Shown here: positions 58,229-64,000 of the stretch, piece by piece | How the letters are laid out: the number at the start of each line of letters is the position of its first letter | How positions within the stretch are numbered: position 1 is the first letter of the stretch | Origin: Candidatus Hydrogenedentota bacterium | Lineage (GTDB): Bacteria > Hydrogenedentota > Hydrogenedentia > Hydrogenedentales > SLHB01 | Assembly: GCA_029552745.1 (NCBI GenBank) | Contig: JAKPDK010000042.1 | Span: 186,001-250,000 of the forward strand | Direction: 5' to 3' | DNA: 64,000 bases | Position numbers and translations under genes: made by a program | Notes under the pieces: model-generated | What the model saw: only the letters and a program-made list of their open reading frames with translations | The model's database searches: none | What the model was told of the DNA's origin: nothing

Positions 58229-58915
58229 TCAATCCGGGAGTAACTGCACATTGCCCAAATCGGTCTCGCCGCCCGGCGGAAGAAAAACGGCTGGAAGGTC
58301 AATCCGTCCGCTCTGCGACGTTTTCAATGCAAGAAGAAATTTACCGGCGGGGACTCGGCTGAACTGTACATTTCCAGCGTCGTCGGTATCCGCCTCGCTG
58401 GGCCACCAGGGACCCTTATCCGGATGAAACATCATCAGCCCGACGTTCTCAAGTGCTGCGGGCGACCCGTCCGCACGAAAAAGGCGGGCTTTGAGCGTGG
58501 CGCCCTCGACCATGACAATTTGCAGTTCGTCGCGGACTGCGGCATTGCCACTCGGCACTTCGAAGTAGTTGTTGGCGAAAAAGCGTAATTGAGGATCCCA
58601 CGCGCGAACATAGAGCCAACGATTCGGATCAAGCACGATCGTCCCTCGTCCTTGAGAATCGGTTGGCTTGCCCTTTGCCACAGGGGCATCAAACGCGTTG
58701 GGTGTCTCGGTAGCAATGGGTAGCATACCGCTGAGAGGCGCACCATCCAATCCGACAACGCGCACGCGTGCTGTGTTAGGGACGGAAGAAACAACTGGTT
58801 CGGAAGATACTTCAGGAGGAGTGTTTGAGGAAAGATACCTGTTGTACGCCCAAATTGCCGCGCCTCCGGCGATCACCATGCCCATCGCCGTAGCGGCGAA
58901 GACGACCCGTTTCAT
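58229..58915 (-). CDS. Membrane-anchored carboxypeptidase-regulatory-like domain protein
   Basis: A 228-aa protein with an N-terminal membrane helix (VVFAATAMGMVIAGGAAIWAY) and periplasmic beta-sandwich repeats. VRVVGLDGAPLSGMLPIAT and LKARLFRADGSPAALENVGLM are typical starts of carboxypeptidase-regulatory (transthyretin-like) folds, and DTDDAGNVQFSRVPAGKFLLAL is a typical end. No enzyme motif. Its ATG overlaps the stop of the ABC transporter by four bases (ATGA), so it is coupled to that gene. Likely an extracytoplasmic binding protein or partner of the exporter. Confidence 0.75.
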   Translation of the reverse strand: MKRVVFAATAMGMVIAGGAAIWAYNRYLSSNTPPEVSSEPVVSSVPNTARVRVVGLDGAPLSGMLPIATETPNAFDAPVAKGKPTDSQGRGTIVLDPNRWLYVRAWDPQLRFFANNYFEVPSGNAAVRDELQIVMVEGATLKARLFRADGSPAALENVGLMMFHPDKGPWWPSEADTDDAGNVQFSRVPAGKFLLALKTSQSGRIDLPAVFLPPGGETDLGNVQLLPD

Positions 58916-60912
58916 TCCGTGGTATCCTTCACGGCGCCGAACTGCGTCTCGTAAAGTTTTCGATAGAGACCGCCGCGAGCCAGCAGTTCCTGATGGGTTC
59001 CCTGTTCGACAATCCGCCCTTTGTCCATTACCAAGATTCTGTCGGCACGTAGAACGGTGGAGAGACGATGAGCGATCACAAGGGTTGTTCGTCCTGCAAT
59101 AAAACGGTCGATGGCTTCTTGAATCGCTCGCTCGCTTTCCGAGTCTAGGTTTGACGTGGCTTCATCCAGAATGAGAATAGCCGGGTCTTTGATAATCGCT
59201 CGGGCGATGGCGAGCCGTTGGCGCTGTCCGCCTGAAAGGGTGCCGCCGCTTTCCCCGATTACCGTGTCGTAGCCATTCGGGAGGGCGCAGATAAATTCGT
59301 GGGCGTACGCCGCTTGCGCCGCTTGACGCACGCGTTCGTCAGAAAACACCATTTCGCCGAAAGTGATGTTCTCTCGCACCGTTTCATTGAAGAGGATGGT
59401 ATCTTGCGTGACCAACCCGATTTGTCCCCGAAGGCTTTTCAATGTGACATCGCGGATGTCCACACCGTCAATCGTAATGGCGCCACCCGTGACGTCGTAA
59501 AACCGCGGAATAAGCTTTGCCAACGTGCTTTTGCCTGCGCCGCTAAATCCAACGATGGCAACAATTTGGCCTTTGCGAATCTCGAGATCAATCCCCGAGA
59601 TCACTTCTCGATTGCCATCGTACGAGAATGACACTTGGTGAAATCGGATCGCTTCGCGCAGGGGTGGCAATTCCACGGCATCTGGCTTTTCCACAATGTC
59701 TGGCTTGACATCGATGAACTCGAACACGCGCTCGGCACTTGCCACGCTTCCCATCACCATGTTGTTGACGGAAGAGAGTTTTCGAACAGGGTCTAGGATC
59801 ATGGCAAGAGCAAACACCAGTTTTACCAAGCGGTCTGGCGTGACCACGCCTTGTTCGACGCGGTAACTCGTAATCAAGACAAACCCAATGATGCCGAGGA
59901 TGAGCACTGTTTCGACCAGCGGACCAATGGCGGCATCGGCGCGTACCATCTTCGCCAGATGCTGGCGGAGTTTCCCCAACTCGCTTTCGGCACGGCGTAG
60001 TTCATACGGCTCCATGCAATACCCTTTGACCACCATGATGCCGTTGAATACCTCGTTACCGACAGACGCCAGCGAGGCGACACTCTGAAGCGAGCGGCGC
60101 ATGCTGCGCTTGAAACGTTTGCCCACTTTGATGATGATCAGAACCACCGGCGGCAATACACACAGACCTATCAGGGTAAGGGCGGGGTCTGCACTAATTG
60201 CGACCGCCAGGAAAAACACCATCTTGAAGGGTTCTCGAATAACCTTCACAAAGACGTTTGCCAAGCCGCGATTGACTTGGAAGACGTCGTTGGTCAGTCG
60301 TGCTAAAATCTCGCCACTCGGGTGCTGCTCAAAAAACCGCAGGGAACACTTCAAGATATTCTCGATCATTTCCCGAGCGAGTTGAACCGAAATCGACGCT
60401 CCGACCAGACCGGCAAAGTACTCCTGAAAATACCGCGCGAGCCCTGCTAATACGGTGAGAACCAGGATTATCCCGCAAGCCAGCGTGAGTGCAGGCATGC
60501 GTCGTTGCCGCATCAGGGCGACGACACCCCGAAACTTCTCCTGCATGGCACTTGGCGGCGATTCCGAGGAATCCGGTGGGGCGATTTCTTCCGGCAGGGC
60601 TTGAGGCAGCGGAAGCTGCAGCAGCAGGGACTGCACCCAGGCGGGGAGTCCTTCTGCGTGGTGGGCGTAGCGGTCGACTTGACTGTAAACGGCGTCTGCT
60701 TTGCCAAAGACGACTTGAACGACGCCGGCAACGCCTAAAATCATCACCGTAAACGAGATAGCAACGACCAGTGCGAAGAGAATAGATACGCCGAGCTTGA
60801 ACTTGTATTGCAGCGTATACGTCAAAAGACGCTTCAGGACAGGCCAAGCACTGCCCCGAAGTTGAATGGCGTTTCGCACATTGAATTTGGAGACTTCCCC
60901 GAGGTCAAACAC
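58912..60912 (-). CDS. MsbA-like ABC exporter (fused membrane and ATPase domains)
   Basis: A 666-aa half-size ABC exporter. Residues ~20-370 carry six membrane helices, with a loop of about 90 extra residues after helix 1 (SQVDRYAHHAEGLPAWVQSLLLQ...). The ATPase begins near 390: Walker A GFSGAGKST, Q-loop VTQDTILFNE, signature LSGGQRQRLAIARA, Walker B ILILDEATSNLD, and the switch His of VIAHRLSTV. The family flips lipid A or other amphiphiles across the inner membrane. Start GTG 60912 is chosen because CAGGAAACAG precedes it. In an operon with two anchored periplasmic proteins. Lipid A is a reasonable substrate guess given lpxH, but not shown. Confidence 0.88.
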   Translation of the reverse strand: MFDLGEVSKFNVRNAIQLRGSAWPVLKRLLTYTLQYKFKLGVSILFALVVAISFTVMILGVAGVVQVVFGKADAVYSQVDRYAHHAEGLPAWVQSLLLQLPLPQALPEEIAPPDSSESPPSAMQEKFRGVVALMRQRRMPALTLACGIILVLTVLAGLARYFQEYFAGLVGASISVQLAREMIENILKCSLRFFEQHPSGEILARLTNDVFQVNRGLANVFVKVIREPFKMVFFLAVAISADPALTLIGLCVLPPVVLIIIKVGKRFKRSMRRSLQSVASLASVGNEVFNGIMVVKGYCMEPYELRRAESELGKLRQHLAKMVRADAAIGPLVETVLILGIIGFVLITSYRVEQGVVTPDRLVKLVFALAMILDPVRKLSSVNNMVMGSVASAERVFEFIDVKPDIVEKPDAVELPPLREAIRFHQVSFSYDGNREVISGIDLEIRKGQIVAIVGFSGAGKSTLAKLIPRFYDVTGGAITIDGVDIRDVTLKSLRGQIGLVTQDTILFNETVRENITFGEMVFSDERVRQAAQAAYAHEFICALPNGYDTVIGESGGTLSGGQRQRLAIARAIIKDPAILILDEATSNLDSESERAIQEAIDRFIAGRTTLVIAHRLSTVLRADRILVMDKGRIVEQGTHQELLARGGLYRKLYETQFGAVKDTTE

Positions 60913-61035
60913 GTCTGTTTCCTGCGGTAGGGTAGTTGAGGCGCACGGATGTTGGTGCGCCCCCGTCGTTGTTTTCCTGCAGATCACCGTACCACATGAG
61001 TGGTGATCCAATCAAAATCGGGGCACCGAACACCG

Positions 61036-63084
61036 TTAAGCCGATGGCACGGGTTCTGTGTCCTCGCTGGCGGAAACGAACTCGAATTCCGGTGTCTCGG
61101 GCGATTTTTCTGGTAGGATCACTTCGCATTTGTCGCCGTCGCAGAACAAGTCCGCTGCTTCGTTCGTATGGACGGAACCAAAATCCACCGGTTTCAGGCG
61201 CGACACCGCATGGAGATACATCTCCTGCGTGATTTCTTGATAGGGTGCCTGCACGTAGGCATGGTCTTTAATGGGTAGAAAACTGATGGATTTCAGCCGC
61301 GTCTCGTATAGCTCTAGGATGCGGGGGATATCCGCTGCTTCCTCCGGACGAAACGTCACGGTGACACTCACTTGATTGTCAGCCCAGTAATACTGCATTT
61401 GAGCGGCATTTTCTACCTGTTCCCATACGGACACGTCATTTTTCGAGCGATCGAAGTTTTCATGTCGCACGGGAAAATACACCACCCAGGTGTTATCGCC
61501 GTAAGCGGACTCTTCCACCGTATACCCGGCACGCCGCAACGGCTCTACCAAGGGACTCGTCTTGTCCAAACGAATGGCACGCAAGTAGTACTTGGAATGG
61601 GGATAATGAATACCCGGCGTGACGCCCGGCAGCAAGGACACGGTGCCGCTCGGTTTCACGCTGGTCTTTTTTATGCTTTCCGGGATACACAGCCATTGGG
61701 AGTAGATCCGATCCAAGTCACAGATGTACTGGTACCCCTTATCACACCACTCAAAATGCGTCCTTCTCCCGTGTTTCTCGAAGGATTCAACAATTCCGGA
61801 CTGCGAAAGCCCAATCCGACGGTTGCGCAACATGATCGCGTTGGTACGTTCATTATGTGTCGGTATTAGCGTCACGGTCTTGGCATACAGATACGCAAAC
61901 TTGAGTGTTCGTTTGTATTCTTCAAAAGAATCATGCAGCGACGGGAACGTTTCTACGAGGTTACAAATCTCGTATGACTCGAGGCTCTGTTCGGCACAGG
62001 GATTTGTGCCGGCAACTTTAGCGTCTTTATAGTTTACACCGTCTTTCAAGCGCCCATAGGCTCGGGCATTTTCAAGCCAAAAATACCCTGGCTCGCCATT
62101 TTTCGCCGTCTGCGTCCCTAAACGGCTATAATCCATCCCGATGGTTGCCGCTACGCTATTATTTGATGCCCAGCGCCAAGCCATCAGTTTGTCGCCATTG
62201 ATATCGGGATCTTTGAGCGTCAGATAGGCGTCGTCGTCCGGGGCTCCCAATGCCAACTCCGCTGTGCGGCGCACGCCTCCGGAAACTACGCATTTTCCAA
62301 TGACGTTCATCAGGTCGGTAATGTCCACACTGGAAATCCGTTCGCCGATCCTAGGTTTGAGTACCTTGTCGATGTTTTCGACCGCATCCATCAAGGGACC
62401 CGGACCCGGCGCAATGCCGCCAAACGTGCGAATGGGTGCCCCCAAGGGACGAATCTTCGAGTAATCAATGTGGGCGGGACGTTTTCCATGTCCGGCATAG
62501 GAATCCAACAGGACGCGAATTAGGTCTACCCAGCCTTCCTTGGAATCTTCAACAACATGCGTATATTCCGCTATTTTGGGCTCTTGAATGATGATTTTCC
62601 CCGCCCCCTTGGTATCAAACGCCACACCTACCCCTAGCATGGACATGTCCATCAGAAAGCAAAAGGGTTCGGAAAAACTGAAGTCAATTTCCTCTGTCGA
62701 AACAAAAGCACAGTTATTCAGCGCGGCCGAACCTCGCTCATAGATATAATCCGTTCCCATCATCCAAAGACCCCGACCCGGCGGTAGGAACTTGAATTCC
62801 CACATCAGTCGAAACATTTCCTGGGCGGAACGTTGCGCCTTGCGCGCGTCCCAGGGCAACTTCAAATTGCGGCAGTGGTTCAACTGAATCGTGTAACACC
62901 CTTCAACAACACGGCGACACGTCTCCCAATACTCTTCAGTGCGTCCACTTCCATCGGGCACAGGTCGCGCGTAGGTCCTCTTATACGTCACGTAACCCAA
63001 AGGACCCCATTGTGGTTGACGACCCCGATAGTCGTCCAGGAACTTTTCAGATAACTTAAAACGTTCTCTGACCTCGAAAAGCAT
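61036..63084 (-). CDS. nrdJ: Adenosylcobalamin-dependent (class II) ribonucleotide reductase
   Basis: A 682-aa monomeric-type class II reductase, which makes deoxyribonucleotides using adenosylcobalamin instead of a tyrosyl or glycyl radical. Visible: LPPGRGLWMMGT, ALNNCAFVST with the first redox Cys, NPCAEQSLESYEICNLVETFP with the thiyl Cys, catalytic Glu and second redox Cys, KPSGTVSLLPGVTPGIHYPHS, and the C-terminal CDGDKC pair that re-reduces the active site. The length and motifs fit the Lactobacillus-type triphosphate reductase. AGGAGGG precedes ATG 63084. It lies 75 nt after thyX, linking two steps of DNA-precursor synthesis. Confidence 0.93.
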   Translation of the reverse strand: MLFEVRERFKLSEKFLDDYRGRQPQWGPLGYVTYKRTYARPVPDGSGRTEEYWETCRRVVEGCYTIQLNHCRNLKLPWDARKAQRSAQEMFRLMWEFKFLPPGRGLWMMGTDYIYERGSAALNNCAFVSTEEIDFSFSEPFCFLMDMSMLGVGVAFDTKGAGKIIIQEPKIAEYTHVVEDSKEGWVDLIRVLLDSYAGHGKRPAHIDYSKIRPLGAPIRTFGGIAPGPGPLMDAVENIDKVLKPRIGERISSVDITDLMNVIGKCVVSGGVRRTAELALGAPDDDAYLTLKDPDINGDKLMAWRWASNNSVAATIGMDYSRLGTQTAKNGEPGYFWLENARAYGRLKDGVNYKDAKVAGTNPCAEQSLESYEICNLVETFPSLHDSFEEYKRTLKFAYLYAKTVTLIPTHNERTNAIMLRNRRIGLSQSGIVESFEKHGRRTHFEWCDKGYQYICDLDRIYSQWLCIPESIKKTSVKPSGTVSLLPGVTPGIHYPHSKYYLRAIRLDKTSPLVEPLRRAGYTVEESAYGDNTWVVYFPVRHENFDRSKNDVSVWEQVENAAQMQYYWADNQVSVTVTFRPEEAADIPRILELYETRLKSISFLPIKDHAYVQAPYQEITQEMYLHAVSRLKPVDFGSVHTNEAADLFCDGDKCEVILPEKSPETPEFEFVSASEDTEPVPSA

Positions 63085-63159
63085 CTCTCTTCATCCCTCC
63101 TACTATTTAAGAATGCTCCAATATCTCTTCGTGCGGACTTGCCGTCCCAAGGCAACGCT

Positions 63160-63942
63160 CTATACCTTACGATGGAGCGGCCGTACCCACGGCAGTCCGT
63201 CAACCATTTCTATCTCATAGTCACTCATCACGTTGGGGTAACGTTCCCGCACTATTTCGTAGACTCTTCCAAACACCAGTCGAATCTCTTCCTCCGCGTG
63301 CGGGTCGGTGCGCGCCTCAATTACATGACGCAGCGCCCGGAAATTACAAGACCAACCGATTGTCGTCGCCACACCGATCGGCGCCAAGCGCCGAAACGCC
63401 GAGGTGAGTTTCTTTTTGCGGTCAAATTGCTTTTCCGCAGCAATTCCGTAAAGTTCCGCCAGTGTCTCTTGAACCTCCTCCAACTGTTCGATCGTGCGCA
63501 CAAAAATGTTCATCGCGCGCTCGTCTTCGTGAATTTCGGTTGGAATGTACGCCGATAATTTTTCTAAACGCACGTAACGCAACGATTCCTGAGAAATAGC
63601 CGTGCCCGCACGGTGACGCACGAGTTCATGTGTAAAAACACGACTCACATCCGCAAAAATGAAATTCAACACCGGATGTTCCAATACACTCCCGTGACCT
63701 GAAGCCAAAATGTTTTCTAGATAAGGTCGATTCCCCTCCCGCACTCTAGTGACGTTCGGGTTAAGCCCAGGCTCAAACGACCGATAGCATAACCTCCCGA
63801 ATACCTCGCATAATCTTTCGGAGTCACTAGGCGCATCGGTTTTCCAGTTCGGGGCGCCCACATACGCCAAATAAGCCGATAACCCTTCTTCCACGATACG
63901 CGTTTCCCCTACTAAGAAAACCTTCGGTTCCGCCCTCATCAT
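63160..63942 (-). CDS. thyX: Flavin-dependent thymidylate synthase
   Basis: A 260-aa ThyX, which methylates dUMP to dTMP using folate and FAD with NADPH. The ThyX signature reads RHRAGTAISQESLRY (about residues 109-123), followed by helices with substrate contacts. GHGSVLEHPVLNFIF precedes it. The length is normal. The start is ATG 63942 (a second ATG follows directly), with GAGGG and GGAAG upstream. It is the first visible gene of the minus run that passes through nrdJ and the exporter; the window ends 58 nt upstream, so its promoter may lie outside. Confidence 0.93.
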   Translation of the reverse strand: MMRAEPKVFLVGETRIVEEGLSAYLAYVGAPNWKTDAPSDSERLCEVFGRLCYRSFEPGLNPNVTRVREGNRPYLENILASGHGSVLEHPVLNFIFADVSRVFTHELVRHRAGTAISQESLRYVRLEKLSAYIPTEIHEDERAMNIFVRTIEQLEEVQETLAELYGIAAEKQFDRKKKLTSAFRRLAPIGVATTIGWSCNFRALRHVIEARTDPHAEEEIRLVFGRVYEIVRERYPNVMSDYEIEMVDGLPWVRPLHRKV

Positions 63943-64000
63943 CTTCCGTAACCCTCAAAAGTGAGTCGCAGGGTGGGTATTGCTATAGGATCGTGTTACG

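Overview
The window comes from a Gram-negative bacterium. It carries an LpxH-type lipid A hydrolase, a tripartite RND efflux system, an MsbA-like exporter and a lipoprotein adaptor. Gene spacing is tight and Shine-Dalgarno sites are clear (GGAG/AGGAG). The mix of PIG-L deacetylases, ROK kinase, creatininase, large secreted beta-propellers, class II (B12) ribonucleotide reductase and ThyX suggests an uncultured candidate-phylum bacterium (Hydrogenedentota/Sumerlaeota/PVC-like); that placement is a guess. I found no rRNA, tRNA or CRISPR array.

Layout. 1-1.7 kb: the tail of an unidentified gene, then a phage-type large terminase. 2-7.3 kb: a CobW-type GTPase, a secreted glycosidase-like protein and a PP2C phosphatase. 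7.3-11.1 kb (minus): J-like protein, repeat protein, PHP phosphoesterase, signal peptidase I and LpxH in one operon. 11.5-12.6 kb: a well-formed promoter, a highly structured leader of about 150 nt and a retron-type reverse transcriptase, which is a candidate retron. 12.6-17.9 kb: ribokinase, pentulose/hexulose-phosphate epimerase, PIG-L deacetylase and an HDOD-GAF-kinase-receiver protein whose kinase part looks dead. 18.4-21.2 kb (minus): a giant secreted beta-propeller. 22.1-30.3 kb (minus): deacetylase, ROK kinase, FkbM methyltransferase, creatininase, HDOD/MshEN regulator, membrane protein and PilZ protein. 30.4-39.3 kb (plus): DUF2752 protein, then efflux adaptor and two RND pumps. 40.2-44.0 kb: a second giant beta-propeller with a beta-helix and the same C-terminal sorting-like tail. 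44.2-46.9 kb (minus): esterase, sodium:solute symporter and a 48-aa membrane partner.

47.4-56.3 kb (minus) is a compact virion operon: portal, maturation protease, XhlA-like protein, LigD-type 3'-phosphoesterase, DUF2190 decoration protein, major capsid protein, connector, distal tail protein, tail hub with an embedded staphylococcal-nuclease domain, a possible appendage protein, M15 endolysin and holin. It has no integrase, replication gene, tail tube or tape measure. The only terminase lies about 46 kb away on the other strand. This looks like a domesticated, dispersed phage-derived particle system (gene-transfer-agent-like) carrying two nucleic-acid-processing domains. 56.3-63.9 kb (minus): LarA-like racemase, GspG-like protein, an anchored protein, MsbA-like ABC exporter, NrdJ and ThyX.

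Non-coding gaps are filled with about a dozen copies of a ~142-bp inverted-repeat (MITE/REP-like) element and several families of short perfect GC-rich palindromes.
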